DNA from: Leadbetterella lacustris
GTDB lineage: Bacteria > Bacteroidota > Bacteroidia > Cytophagales > Spirosomataceae
NCBI GenBank assembly: GCA_965234335.1
Contig: OZ248436.1
Location: forward strand, 12,437-76,436
Length of the DNA stretch: 64,000 bases
Direction of reading: 5' to 3'
The notes below the pieces were generated by a model. The model ran no database searches and had not been told where the DNA came from. It worked only from the letters and a program-made list of their open reading frames with translations. Within the stretch, counting starts at the first letter, position 1. Each line of letters opens with the position of its first letter. Position numbers and translations under genes: made by a program. Positions 17,321 to 26,551 of this stretch are shown one piece after another.

Positions 17321-18559
17321 ATGGATATTCTATTAGTAACAGTAGTTTTTCCTTATCCCGTCAATGATGGAGGTAGAAGCGGTACTTTTAAACTGATTGA
17401 ATATTTAAGAAAGGAACATAACATAACACTTATCTGTCCGTCTTGCACCAGCTCAAATCATCAAAAACTACAAGAGCTCTGGCCCAATGTTAAAATTCAG
17501 ACTTTTAATAGTCCAAAGGATATTGCCGAAGGATTTAATATAAAGGGCTTTATAAAAAAAACCATCGTTGGCAAGAAAAAGCCTTCAAAAAGTGATATTT
17601 TTAAAAGTAATATGGTGCTGAATACCACGGATTTGGTTCGGTATTATTTCTCTAATCTCATAGAACTGGTTCAGAAAGAGTTGAATGATTTCTCTTATGA
17701 TATAGTTCAGGTAGATTTTATAGAACTTGCTCCTTTGGTGCATTTTTTGCCCAAAAACATTAAAAAGGTTTTTGTTCACCACGAGCTCAGATACAAAAGA
17801 ATGTCTCTTGAATATGCCACTCTGGGATATATAGATGCCGCCGAAGAGTGGAAAATAGCGAACACCAAGCTGCTAGAAATTGGACTGATGAACGCTTATG
17901 ACAAAGTAGTTTGTCTTACAGAAATAGATAAAAAAACATTAGAATTAGAGGGTGTAAATTCCGACAGAATAGAGGTTTCGCCATTACCCGTTGATGTTGC
18001 GGAACATCCTATTAATCAGCCTTTTGAGTTCAGTAAAAAGTTGGTTTTTTTGGGTCCTGAAGTCCATTTTCCTAATCTCGATGGCGTAGATTGGTTTCTT
18101 GCCAATTGTTGGGAAAAACTGCTTAGAAAAGACCCTGAATTGAAACTGAGTATATTGGGTAAGTGGTCAAACGAAGCCAAAAAAATGTTTCCTTACTCAA
18201 GAAATGTGACTTTTGAGGGTTTTGTAGAAGACCTCTCGGCAGTTATGAAAGGTTCCATCATGATTGTGCCGTTGAGAATCGGAAGCGGCATGCGTATGAA
18301 AATCCTAGAGGGTGCGGCTTGGCATGTGCCTATGGTGAGTACTTCTGTTGGTGCGGAAGGATTGCCGATGCGTCACATGGAAAACTGCATTTTAGCAGAC
18401 AACGCTCAGGATTTTGTTGACGGAATTCTGACCCTGTCAGCGGATGTTTCCCTTCAAAATCAGTTTGTAAAGAACGCAAAAAGCATCATAAAACTGGGCT
18501 ATTCGGTAGAAGAATGCGGCCAAGTTAGAAACGAAATTTATAAAAGTCTTATTTCTTAA
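17321..18559 (+). CDS. Glycosyltransferase family 4 (GT-B)
   Basis: 412 residues. The N-terminal Rossmann half opens VFPYPVNDGGRSGTFKLIEY (residues about 9-28), with the glycine-rich acceptor loop. The C-terminal half contains KLVFLGPEVHFPN, LSILGKWSNEA and the nucleotide-sugar site near GSGMRMKILEGAAWHVPMVS, the E-x7-E-like motif of GT4 enzymes. It should act on lipid-linked glycans at the cytoplasmic membrane. It is 4 bases downstream of the GT-A gene and its last 11 bases overlap the convergent WbsX-like gene. Confidence 0.87.
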   Translation: MDILLVTVVFPYPVNDGGRSGTFKLIEYLRKEHNITLICPSCTSSNHQKLQELWPNVKIQTFNSPKDIAEGFNIKGFIKKTIVGKKKPSKSDIFKSNMVLNTTDLVRYYFSNLIELVQKELNDFSYDIVQVDFIELAPLVHFLPKNIKKVFVHHELRYKRMSLEYATLGYIDAAEEWKIANTKLLEIGLMNAYDKVVCLTEIDKKTLELEGVNSDRIEVSPLPVDVAEHPINQPFEFSKKLVFLGPEVHFPNLDGVDWFLANCWEKLLRKDPELKLSILGKWSNEAKKMFPYSRNVTFEGFVEDLSAVMKGSIMIVPLRIGSGMRMKILEGAAWHVPMVSTSVGAEGLPMRHMENCILADNAQDFVDGILTLSADVSLQNQFVKNAKSIIKLGYSVEECGQVRNEIYKSLIS

Positions 18560-19619
18560 AAACGTCCTTTACTGCTTCCAAAAATTTCGTGCCATGTCGT
18601 TGGCATGGTTCCAAATGATTTCCTTCTGCCCATTCGTTCCAGGCATTTATAAATACAATTTGCTCTTCCTGCGGAAAGTCCTTTACATCGTTTTTGGCAT
18701 CTATTAAGGACTCCTTGAAGTCTCCAACATTTTGATTCCTAAGCACTACTGCATTTTTTTTCTTTCTTGCGGTATTGTCAAATCCCACCAATACACAAGG
18801 AAAACCCTTGTATTTTATCTTAAATTTTTTGGCTCTTTGTTTGTATTGTTTGTAGTCATACACTTTCAGACTAGCACTGAATATGCCTTGCAAAAGATTC
18901 CTAATCAGTTTTTTAGGCGTTGGGCCAGTAGTCCAGAATTCTGAAAGCAAACTTTGTCTTGCTTCAAAATGCAGGGCCATGTCAAATCCAAGTTCATAAG
19001 GATTGATATCGCCGTTGTGGGAGTTGGAAGCCACAAAATAGGGCTTTTCTACGCCATTGGCCTTGCAAACTTCCTCAAAAATGGCAAAAGTTCGTTTCGG
19101 ATCTGGCAAATCAAAAGGCTTATAGATCAAAAATAGAGGTCGATTATTTATTTTGATATATCGTTCGTCTTTAAAAAAATTTACCAACCACTGGGCATGG
19201 GCTCGGTCATCTTCAAAGCTATATTTCTGGTCCATCAATACTTTGGATTCATCTCCTTCCCATCGTCTCGACCAGGTTTCGTTTGCCCAAAAATAACAGA
19301 AAGGGAAATCTGGTTTTTTGCTTTCAAGCATGGCGTCAATCGGTTCGGTCATCAGCCTTTTGCCATCAAACCAATAGTGGTAAAAACAAAAACCGTCAAT
19401 TCCGAATGCCTTTGCCAATTCCGCTTGTGCGATTCTGGATTCCTCTAGTCGCAAGTCGTAAAAGCCCAAATCAGCCGGTAAATGAGGTTGTTCGTGACCT
19501 GGGAATAGTTTCTCGGCGGAGGTTACGTTTGTCCATTCCGTGAATCCTTTTCCCCACCATTCGTCATTTTCAGGAAACGGATGGAACTGCGGCAAGTGAA
19601 TAGCTAGTACTTTGGGCAT
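18549..19619 (-). CDS. WbsX / GH99-like family protein (copy 2)
   Basis: 356 residues from the ATG at 19617-19619 (MPKVLAIHLPQFHPFPENDE); the longer frame to 19643 adds only eight non-conserved residues. It shares WWGKGFTEWTNVT and VFINAWNEWAEGNHLEP with copy 1 at 2399-3481. Same uncertain role as copy 1. It converges on, and overlaps by 11 bases, the GT4 gene end. A TATCTTTG promoter element lies upstream at 19735. Confidence 0.8.
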   Translation of the reverse strand: MPKVLAIHLPQFHPFPENDEWWGKGFTEWTNVTSAEKLFPGHEQPHLPADLGFYDLRLEESRIAQAELAKAFGIDGFCFYHYWFDGKRLMTEPIDAMLESKKPDFPFCYFWANETWSRRWEGDESKVLMDQKYSFEDDRAHAQWLVNFFKDERYIKINNRPLFLIYKPFDLPDPKRTFAIFEEVCKANGVEKPYFVASNSHNGDINPYELGFDMALHFEARQSLLSEFWTTGPTPKKLIRNLLQGIFSASLKVYDYKQYKQRAKKFKIKYKGFPCVLVGFDNTARKKKNAVVLRNQNVGDFKESLIDAKNDVKDFPQEEQIVFINAWNEWAEGNHLEPCQRHGTKFLEAVKDVFKK

Positions 19620-19734
19620 TTTTGTTTTACGATTGTAAGTCAATAAGGAAGTCTGAATATAGCAAAGCTCTCAAATCTTCCTCTATTTTTGGAAATTAGG
19701 TCCGGCCTAAAAGACAAGACTTTTTATTAGATTG

Positions 19735-19742
19735 CAAAGATA
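19735..19742 (-). promoter_or_regulatory. -7 element (TATCTTTG) for WbsX copy 2
   Basis: Minus-strand TATCTTTG fits TAnnTTTG, 115 bases upstream of the ATG, predicting a leader of about 110 bases. Confidence 0.45.
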
Positions 19743-20018
19743 CGTTATTTGGCTATATTTCTAAAAGACTTATTGAATTGGAGAAACAGTCATTTTTTTT
19801 GGAGTGATTTTTTGACAATAAATGAGTGTAGAATAAAATAAACATCGACTTCAGAGAGGTGGGTTAAAGTTAAAAGTTTGATATATAATTAGTTGATTAT
19901 TGACTACTAAGCGGTCGGGCCAAATTCTGCATCTTTGGCAAATATATAATTATGGGCTCGAACGGATTCAGAATTTAAATTTGAAATTTGAACAAATTGA
20001 GTCTCTAAAAAATCCTAA
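19743..20018. other. Intergenic region between divergent genes
   Basis: AT-rich stretch upstream of the thiolase-like gene; with 19620-19742 it makes a gap of about 400 bases. No recognisable gene or RNA. Short frames here have no family character. Confidence 0.5.
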
Positions 20019-21149
20019 ATTGCACAAAAAAAGAAAATCGAAGACGCAGTATACATTTACGACGCTCTCAGAGTGCCGATTGGTAAAGCCAATGGCATTT
20101 ATAAAAATATACTACCCGAAAATTTAGCTGCATTTCTGATTCAGAATTTGTTGGTGAGAAACAATCTTAGTAGTCTTGAAATCGAAGAAGTTATACTTTC
20201 TAATGCTTTCGGTACGGGAGGAAATATGGCAAGATATGCCTCGCTTTCGGCAGGTTTGGACGAAAGTATCTCGGCTTTTACAATAGATTCTCAATGTTCT
20301 GGCGGTTTAAAATCGGTGGAATTGGGTGCTTCATTGATAAAATCTGCTGCTCGGAAATTACTCATTGTTGGTGGAATGGAAAGTAAATCTTTAGCTCCCC
20401 AAAAAGCCTATCAGTCCAACGATGAACGTTTTGATTCTAGCAGTCATTTATATACAACAGCGAAATTCAGCCCAAGTCAAGTTGGCGATTTTCCACTTTT
20501 GGAGGCTGCAAAAAATGTTGCACTGAAATATCAGATTACAAAAGAGGCGATGTTGCTTTGGGCAAATGATTCTCATAGAAAAGCCTCATTTGCAGTAGAA
20601 AAAAGAATTCTTGATTTTTTTGTGGAAAAAATAGATAAAAACCATTCTGACCAATCGATTCGATCTGGCATTGACTTGGTCCGTTTATCTACCAAAGATT
20701 TGATAGATAGAACGGTATCGGCACACTATAACGATGCTGCTGCATGTATTCTAATGGGCAATGCCAATCCAAAGCTTAAGCCTATCGCCAAAGTTATTGC
20801 TTCGGCATCGGTTGGCCTACATCCTGATTTTGCCCCAGAAGGGGTGATTTTTGCCACTGAAAAGCTTTTTGAATCTTCAAAAATCAAGATAGAAGAAGTA
20901 GATATTTTCGAAATAAATGAATCATTTGCTCTGATACCCCTTATTTTTGCAAAAGTTTTTGAAGCAGAAAAGTCCAAAATAAATGTTCTGGGGGGAAATC
21001 TATCTTATGGTCACCCGTTTGGGGCATCTGGTGCCATAAACTTGATTCATTTGATAGCAAGTTTAAAGTATAAGAAGCAAAAGTACGGTTTGGCTGTGAT
21101 TCCCGCCGCAGGCGGACAAGCCACAGCGGTTTTGATAGAAAATATCTAA
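20019..21149 (+). CDS. Thiolase-like protein (start uncertain)
   Basis: The family N-terminus VYIYDALRVPIGKANG is encoded in frame from about 20049, but the only standard start in that frame is the GTG at 20073, which would delete the first beta strand. The in-frame stop at 20016-20018 leaves ATT at 20019 as the most upstream possible start, giving 376 residues and the nucleophile Cys (DSQCSGG) at position 93, close to the usual 89-92; from 20073 it would be 75. His motifs are present (NESFALIP, GGNLSYGHPFGASGA), but the C-terminal CxGGG motif is IPAAGGQA, so the second catalytic Cys is missing. Its partner is the AMP-ligase gene 1 base downstream. Confidence 0.78.
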   Translation: MAQKKKIEDAVYIYDALRVPIGKANGIYKNILPENLAAFLIQNLLVRNNLSSLEIEEVILSNAFGTGGNMARYASLSAGLDESISAFTIDSQCSGGLKSVELGASLIKSAARKLLIVGGMESKSLAPQKAYQSNDERFDSSSHLYTTAKFSPSQVGDFPLLEAAKNVALKYQITKEAMLLWANDSHRKASFAVEKRILDFFVEKIDKNHSDQSIRSGIDLVRLSTKDLIDRTVSAHYNDAAACILMGNANPKLKPIAKVIASASVGLHPDFAPEGVIFATEKLFESSKIKIEEVDIFEINESFALIPLIFAKVFEAEKSKINVLGGNLSYGHPFGASGAINLIHLIASLKYKKQKYGLAVIPAAGGQATAVLIENI

Positions 21150-21150
21150 A

Positions 21151-22458
21151 ATGTTTTTCGAAAAAATACAAAATGTTAATCCTGAAAAAGTCGCCATTAT
21201 TGCTGATGGTAGGATTTTTACCTATGGAGATATTTTGGCCATTTCTAAAAAAAGAGCGGCTTTTTTTAAAAAACAAAGAGAGCATTTTCTTCTTTGTCAT
21301 TCCTCCGAAATAGAAAATATATTTAATTTTTTTGCAATTATTGCGGTCGGAGGTAGAGCTATTTTTGGTGGCAAAAACCTCTCAGATCAACAAAAAACTA
21401 GTATTTCTATCCTTCACAAAACCACAATAGTAGATTTTGTTCCCGATTCTGATACAAACGTTCCCGAATTTCATGAACCAACTAAAAAAGAATATTTTCT
21501 GGGTGTTTTAACCTCGGGTTCCACTGGTCAATCCAAACTGATTTGGAAAGATTACCAGTCTTGGTTTTCGGCATTTCCTCATCAGTCGTCGGTATTTGGT
21601 ATTAGCGAAAATGATCGAGTTTTTGTGTTGGATGCCTTAGCTTATTCTGCCAATCTCAATACTTTCCTACATACTTTATGGCAAGGGGCAACTGTTGTGT
21701 TAGGAAAGCTTACAGAAGCGTCAAGTTGGACTAATTTATTTCAAAGTCAGTCCGTTACGTCAACTTTTTTGGTTCCTTCGCACATTAGACTTTTATTAAA
21801 CAATGAATCTTTTAAAAATTTAAGGCTAAAATCTTTGGTGTCGGCCGGCGAAAAGTTAGATTCGAAACTTGCTCAGGCCATTTTAGATAATTGTCCAAAT
21901 ATTGTGCTGACTGAATACTATGGTGCGGCTGAATTGGGACACGTTTCTTATGCCCAAAATCAGGACATTGTAGCGTATTCAACTACTGTAGGTAAAGCTT
22001 TTCCTCGAGTTGAAATTGAAATCAAAGAAAACAAGATATTTGTAGAGAGTCCATATATTTCGCCAGAATATAGAAACATCAGGACTGTGTTTGACTTTGG
22101 TTTTTTGGATTCAGAAGGTCGACTCTGTGTTTTGGGCAGAGAAGGCCGAATGTTTAATAGGAGAGGACTCAATATTTTTGCCGAAGAAATAGAAAATGCA
22201 GCACTTTTGCACCCCTTTGTAAAAGAGGCTGTTTTAATTTCTAACATACATAAACCACATTTACTTGAACTCATCGTTGTTGTAAAACAGGAGATTTCAA
22301 AGTCGGAATTACAAGATTTTTTGCTCCAAAAAATCACTAAAGACAAGCTACCCAATAAAATTGCTTTTGCTCTTTCTATTCCTCGCAACGATGCTGGGAA
22401 AGTAGATTTCAGAGTGATGGCGAAAAAACCAGTGGACGAAGAAAATTTGGTGAGATAG
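21151..22458 (+). CDS. AMP-dependent acyl/aryl-CoA ligase-like enzyme
   Basis: 435 residues, shorter than a typical 500-550-residue ANL enzyme. The P-loop-like motif TSGSTGQSKLIWKD (about 118-131), the TEYYGAAELGHVSY motif, GFLDSEGRLCVLGREGRMFN (A8 hinge region) and a C-terminal lysine in NDAGKVDFRVM (A10) are all visible, so it should adenylate a carboxylate. It abuts the thiolase-like gene. Similar thiolase-plus-ligase pairs are known in Firmicutes (yhfS/yhfT in Bacillus subtilis, vraB/vraA in Staphylococcus). Substrate unknown. Confidence 0.8.
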   Translation: MFFEKIQNVNPEKVAIIADGRIFTYGDILAISKKRAAFFKKQREHFLLCHSSEIENIFNFFAIIAVGGRAIFGGKNLSDQQKTSISILHKTTIVDFVPDSDTNVPEFHEPTKKEYFLGVLTSGSTGQSKLIWKDYQSWFSAFPHQSSVFGISENDRVFVLDALAYSANLNTFLHTLWQGATVVLGKLTEASSWTNLFQSQSVTSTFLVPSHIRLLLNNESFKNLRLKSLVSAGEKLDSKLAQAILDNCPNIVLTEYYGAAELGHVSYAQNQDIVAYSTTVGKAFPRVEIEIKENKIFVESPYISPEYRNIRTVFDFGFLDSEGRLCVLGREGRMFNRRGLNIFAEEIENAALLHPFVKEAVLISNIHKPHLLELIVVVKQEISKSELQDFLLQKITKDKLPNKIAFALSIPRNDAGKVDFRVMAKKPVDEENLVR

Positions 22459-22501
22459 TTTAAAACTTTCTCAAAATATTTTTTTACCAAATTTTAATTG
22501 A

Positions 22502-24412
22502 ATGAAATTTCATTTGACCATTGTTCTTTTTTCTATTCTTAAATTTTCATTTTCGCAGGATTCCACTGCCTTTGAATTGTCTGAGCTGAGTGTTACAGCT
22601 AATATTATCAACACTGAAATCAAAAACACCGGACGAAACATTACGGTAATCGATCGTAAGATGATTGAAGGCTCTCCGGTAAAAACCTTGGAAGGTGTTT
22701 TGCAATATGCTCTTAATGTAGATGTTAGGTCTCGTTCGGCTTTCGGTGTGCAGGCCGATATTAGTATCAGAGGTGGACATTATGACCAAACCTTGATATT
22801 GGTGGATGGCATAAAAGTCAATGATCCCCAAACCGGTCACCACAGTTTAAATATTCCCGTTCCGTTTTCTATGATTGACAGAATCGAGATATTACAAGGC
22901 GGCACTTCTCGTGTATTTGGGCCGAGTGCCTTTTCTGGTGTTATCAATATTATTACAAAGAAAATAAATAAAAACTCGCTTGCGGCTAATGTAGGTTTGG
23001 GCTCATTTGGTTCGAAAAATGCAGGTCTAAGCACGGGCTTAGTTTTCGGACAAAATACGGCCTCAATTTCATTAGAACACATGGATAGCGATGGTTATAT
23101 CTCCAACACCGCATTCAAGAAACAAACTATTTCGGCAACCTTAAGCCGAATTTATGGCAATGGTTCTTTGGATGTCAATTTTGGAGCCATGGCTAATCAG
23201 TTTGGAGCCGCAAATTTTTATCACCCAAAGTTTTATAAACAGTACGAAGAGGTCGACAGTAGATTGGTTAATGTGGCTTGGAAGCATAAGTTTACTAGAA
23301 AACTCAGTGGTATTTTGATGGTGAACCAAAGAACACACCATGACCTCTACGACTTTGACGATTATTTGGGTTCTAAAAAATTCAGTTCTGTGAATTTTCA
23401 TAAGACTTCGGTTTTGGATGCCGAATGGAAGTTTAAGCTGGATAATAAATTAGGTCAAACCGCTTTTGGTGCAGAATATCGACAAGAAAAAGTACTTTCT
23501 AATCGTTTGGGAGATAATCTTTCTGAGCCTCAAGTGGTTGATGCTGAATTATATCCCAATGTTTTTTATAATAAATCTAAGACCAGAGATAATTTGAGTT
23601 TTTTTGGAGAACACCAAAAGCGTTGGAAAAAATATAGTCTTTCGGCGGGAACATTGGTCAACTATAACTCTCAATTTGGTTTAGCTTTTTATCCAGGAAT
23701 AGATCTGAGTTATTTTTCTAGTAAAAACTCCACCTTTTATGCCTCAGCCAATCGGTCGCTCAGATACCCCACTTTTACAGAATTGTACCTAAACACCTCC
23801 ACCGTAAAAGCAGACCCAAATTTAAATCCTGAAAAAGCGATGAGTTTTGAGTTGGGTCATAAATATCATTCGAGAATTTATGCGAGTGTGGTTTCGGTTT
23901 TTTACAGAAAAACCACAGATGCTATAGACAAAGTCAAAAGACCAGACTTGGCTGTGCCAACCATGGAAAATATTGATGACATAAACATGTTGGGTATCGA
24001 ACTGAGCCAGAATGTTTTATTAGAGGACTATGTAAAGCTTATAAAAAAAATAACGTTCAATTATGCCTTTCTTGAGGCCGACAGAAATGAACAAGGGTTT
24101 CAGTCTTTTTATACGCTTAACTATTTAAAGCACAAGTTTTCAGCAGGTATGTTTTTGCAACCAGTAAAAAACGCTAGTGTGGCCATTTGGTACACCCATA
24201 AAAACCGTGCGGGCAATTATCAGTGGGATACCACTTCTCCTTTGCTTGCTTATCCAAAGGTTAATTTGGTGGACATAAGGTTTTCTCAGCAATTAGGCAA
24301 AATTGCTCTTTTTGTGGATGTCAACAATGTTTTAGATAAGACCTATTTTGAGCATGGTTTTGTACAATTGCCGGGAAGATGGATAACGGCAGGAATAAAA
24401 GCTGATTTTTAA
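22502..24412 (+). CDS. TonB-dependent outer-membrane receptor
   Basis: 636 residues. Signal peptide about 1-18 (MKFHLTIVLFSILKFSFS). The plug domain runs from about residue 35 to 155 with ISIRGGHYDQTLILVDGIKV and RIEILQGGTSRVFGPSAFSG, followed by a beta barrel ending in a C-terminal aromatic-containing strand (WITAGIKADF). The plug motif order resembles BtuB-type receptors, but no cobalamin riboswitch is visible and the ligand is unknown. It imports a bound nutrient across the outer membrane using TonB energy. It follows the ligase gene by 43 bases. Confidence 0.9.
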   Translation: MKFHLTIVLFSILKFSFSQDSTAFELSELSVTANIINTEIKNTGRNITVIDRKMIEGSPVKTLEGVLQYALNVDVRSRSAFGVQADISIRGGHYDQTLILVDGIKVNDPQTGHHSLNIPVPFSMIDRIEILQGGTSRVFGPSAFSGVINIITKKINKNSLAANVGLGSFGSKNAGLSTGLVFGQNTASISLEHMDSDGYISNTAFKKQTISATLSRIYGNGSLDVNFGAMANQFGAANFYHPKFYKQYEEVDSRLVNVAWKHKFTRKLSGILMVNQRTHHDLYDFDDYLGSKKFSSVNFHKTSVLDAEWKFKLDNKLGQTAFGAEYRQEKVLSNRLGDNLSEPQVVDAELYPNVFYNKSKTRDNLSFFGEHQKRWKKYSLSAGTLVNYNSQFGLAFYPGIDLSYFSSKNSTFYASANRSLRYPTFTELYLNTSTVKADPNLNPEKAMSFELGHKYHSRIYASVVSVFYRKTTDAIDKVKRPDLAVPTMENIDDINMLGIELSQNVLLEDYVKLIKKITFNYAFLEADRNEQGFQSFYTLNYLKHKFSAGMFLQPVKNASVAIWYTHKNRAGNYQWDTTSPLLAYPKVNLVDIRFSQQLGKIALFVDVNNVLDKTYFEHGFVQLPGRWITAGIKADF

Positions 24413-24434
24413 TATAATTTCAAGATTTTGATGG

Positions 24435-24442
24435 TAATTTTG
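24435..24442 (+). promoter_or_regulatory. -7 element (TAATTTTG) for queD
   Basis: TAATTTTG fits TAnnTTTG, 23 bases before the queD ATG, so queD-lpxB may have its own promoter. No convincing -33. Confidence 0.5.
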
Positions 24443-24465
24443 CACCGTGAACAATACTTACAAGG

Positions 24466-24876
24466 ATGATTCAGGTCACTAGAAGAGAGACTTTCAATGC
24501 AGCACATAGACTTTATAATCCAAACTGGAGTAAAGAAAAGAACTTTGAGATATTTGGGCCATGCTCTCGTGTCCACGGTCACAACTGGGAACTTTTTGTG
24601 TCTGTTGAGGGAGAAGTGGAGGAAGATACTGGCTTTGTCATTGATTTAAAGATACTCAGGGACGTAATGCGTGAGCATATTGTTGAAAAAGTAGATCATA
24701 CTTATCTTAACGAGGACGTAGATTTTCTAGCTGGGCAACTGCCAAGTACAGAAAACTTTGCGATAGCCATTTGGAAGATTTTGCAGCCTATTTTAAAAAA
24801 CAATCATGGGGTTGACTTATGCAAAATCAAACTAACCGAAACCGACAACCATTTCGTGGAATATTATGGTAAATAA
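24466..24876 (+). CDS. queD: 6-carboxytetrahydropterin synthase (QueD/PTPS family)
   Basis: 136 residues. FNAAHRLYNP has the first zinc-binding His; CSRVHGHNW supplies the catalytic Cys and two more zinc His; VDHTYLNED and PSTENFAIAIW are conserved PTPS segments with the active-site His/Asp and pterin-anchoring Glu near the C-terminus (KLTETDNHFVEYYG). The family makes 6-carboxytetrahydropterin for queuosine, though PTPS members also serve pterin pathways. No other queuosine gene is in the window. It lies 9 bases before lpxB. Confidence 0.88.
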   Translation: MIQVTRRETFNAAHRLYNPNWSKEKNFEIFGPCSRVHGHNWELFVSVEGEVEEDTGFVIDLKILRDVMREHIVEKVDHTYLNEDVDFLAGQLPSTENFAIAIWKILQPILKNNHGVDLCKIKLTETDNHFVEYYGK

Positions 24877-24885
24877 TTATTTCTT

Positions 24886-25980
24886 ATGAAATATTTTATT
24901 GTTGCTGGCGAAAAATCAGGTGACATGCATGCCGCCAATCTGTGCTTGGAATTGTTAAAATTACAGCCTGAAGTCGAAATGATGGGTTGGGGTGGTGAAA
25001 AAATGGAAGCTGCTGGGGTGAAAATTCTCAAAAAATACAGTGAACTTGCTTTCATGGGTTTTTGGGAAGTTATCATAAACCTCCCTGTCATTTTAGGGTT
25101 TTTGAAGTTGGCAAAAAAGCAAATTCAAGACTTTCAACCCGATGTAGTTATTTTGGTGGATTATGCTGGTTTTAATCTGAAGATAGCCAAATGGGCTAAG
25201 AATAAAGGTTATAAAGTGGTTTATTATATCGCTCCCAAAGCTTGGGCTTGGCGTGCTTCTAGGGCTGAAATTATTAAAAAATATGTCGATTTATTGCTTG
25301 TTATTTTTCCATTCGAAAAAGCATTTTTTGAAAAATATGGTATAAATACCCGATTTGTAGGAAATCCGCTTTTTGATGAAATTGCAAAGTTCGAAACTAA
25401 TCCAAATTTTAGGAAAGAAAGTGGATTGACAGGTAAGCCTATCGTTGCTTTACTTCCCGGAAGCAGAAAGCAAGAAATCGAAAACATGTTGCAATTAATG
25501 GCTAATTTGACAAAGGAATATATTGACATACAATGGGTTGTGGCGGGTGTTTCGAGTTTTGATATTGGTCTATACACTAAGGCGGATGGTGATTTTAGTG
25601 TAGTTTTTGACAGGACGTATGATTTGCTTTCGGTTGCCACGGCGGCCGTTGTTACCTCAGGAACAGCTACTTTGGAAACGGCACTTTTTAAAGTCCCGCA
25701 AGTGGTAGTTTATAAAACGAGTAATTTTAGTTATCAAATAGCCAAGAGGCTGGTACAAATTAAATACATATCGCTAGTCAATTTAGTGGCACAGAAAGAA
25801 GTAGTTAAAGAACTCATCCAAGACGAATATTCTCTAGAAAACACTAAAAAAGAACTAGAAAAACTACTTTTTGATAATAAATTTAGGGATAATCAGTTAA
25901 TGCAATACACTGGCATAATCGAAACTTTGGGAAAAAGCAGGGCTTCGGCTAACGCCGCTTTAGAAATACTTAAATTGTAA
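24886..25980 (+). CDS. lpxB: Lipid-A-disaccharide synthase
   Basis: 364 residues, GT19 family. YFIVAGEKSGDMHAANL at the N-terminus (usual AGExSGD) and VGNPLFDE, LLPGSRKQEI and VVTSGTATLETALFKVPQVV are the family signatures. It joins UDP-2,3-diacylglucosamine and lipid X to form the lipid A disaccharide at the inner membrane, which implies an LPS-containing outer membrane. It is tightly spaced after queD and before a lipoprotein gene. Confidence 0.97.
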   Translation: MKYFIVAGEKSGDMHAANLCLELLKLQPEVEMMGWGGEKMEAAGVKILKKYSELAFMGFWEVIINLPVILGFLKLAKKQIQDFQPDVVILVDYAGFNLKIAKWAKNKGYKVVYYIAPKAWAWRASRAEIIKKYVDLLLVIFPFEKAFFEKYGINTRFVGNPLFDEIAKFETNPNFRKESGLTGKPIVALLPGSRKQEIENMLQLMANLTKEYIDIQWVVAGVSSFDIGLYTKADGDFSVVFDRTYDLLSVATAAVVTSGTATLETALFKVPQVVVYKTSNFSYQIAKRLVQIKYISLVNLVAQKEVVKELIQDEYSLENTKKELEKLLFDNKFRDNQLMQYTGIIETLGKSRASANAALEILKL

Positions 25981-25987
25981 AATAAGA

Positions 25988-26467
25988 ATGAAGAAATTAT
26001 TGGTTTTGTTTTTTGGTTTGATTTTGATGGTTGCTTGTAAGAAAGATGAGGTGGCGGTAGAAAAAAATACTTTGGAGTACTTGTCGGGCTCTACTTCAAA
26101 AAAATGGAAAGTGACTGAAGGATTGGTAAAGTTGGGAGAGTCTTCTATTAATTTAGTGGCCAATCAGCCTCCTTGTGTCACCGACAATATATTGGTTTTG
26201 TACAAAAATAAAACATATGAGCTAAGTGAAGGAGCTTCAAAATGTGATCCCTCCAAAGATCCCGATTTGATCATAAAGGCCAATTGGGCTTTGGTTGAAG
26301 AACCTAAGACCATTACTATTGATAAGTTTATTTTCTTGGGCTATGTGCTTGAAAATTCAAAATTCTTGATTTCAAGTATCAATGATAATCAATTTATTGG
26401 TCAAACCGAAGTTATGCTTAATGGCAAAACTTATCAGGCTAACATTACTTTTTCGGCAGTAAATTAA
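25988..26467 (+). CDS. Lipocalin-like lipoprotein of unknown function
   Basis: 159 residues. A type II signal peptide with lipobox VAC puts the lipidated Cys at residue 17 (MKKLLVLFFGLILMVAC). The remainder resembles small lipocalin-like Bacteroidota lipoproteins (KKWKVTEGLVKLG, with alternating strands). Function unknown; probably attached to the outer membrane. It follows lpxB by 7 bases. Confidence 0.75.
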   Translation: MKKLLVLFFGLILMVACKKDEVAVEKNTLEYLSGSTSKKWKVTEGLVKLGESSINLVANQPPCVTDNILVLYKNKTYELSEGASKCDPSKDPDLIIKANWALVEEPKTITIDKFIFLGYVLENSKFLISSINDNQFIGQTEVMLNGKTYQANITFSAVN

Positions 26468-26511
26468 AGTCATTAATTAATATTTGTTCTAAATAACCGA
26501 ACCCAATTGCT

Positions 26512-26519
26512 TAATTTTG
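26512..26519 (+). promoter_or_regulatory. -7 element (TAATTTTG) for sufB
   Basis: TAATTTTG fits TAnnTTTG, 32 bases upstream of the sufB ATG. A TTTG at 26483-26486 is 25 bases further upstream, longer than the usual spacing. Confidence 0.55.
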
Positions 26520-26551
26520 CGTTAGAAAAACAAACTGAACAATCTTTTTAG

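Noticed and set aside
24413..24465. Cobalamin or preQ1 riboswitch near the TonB receptor and queD
   Set aside because: The gaps are too short and lack the conserved B12-box or preQ1 aptamer sequence.
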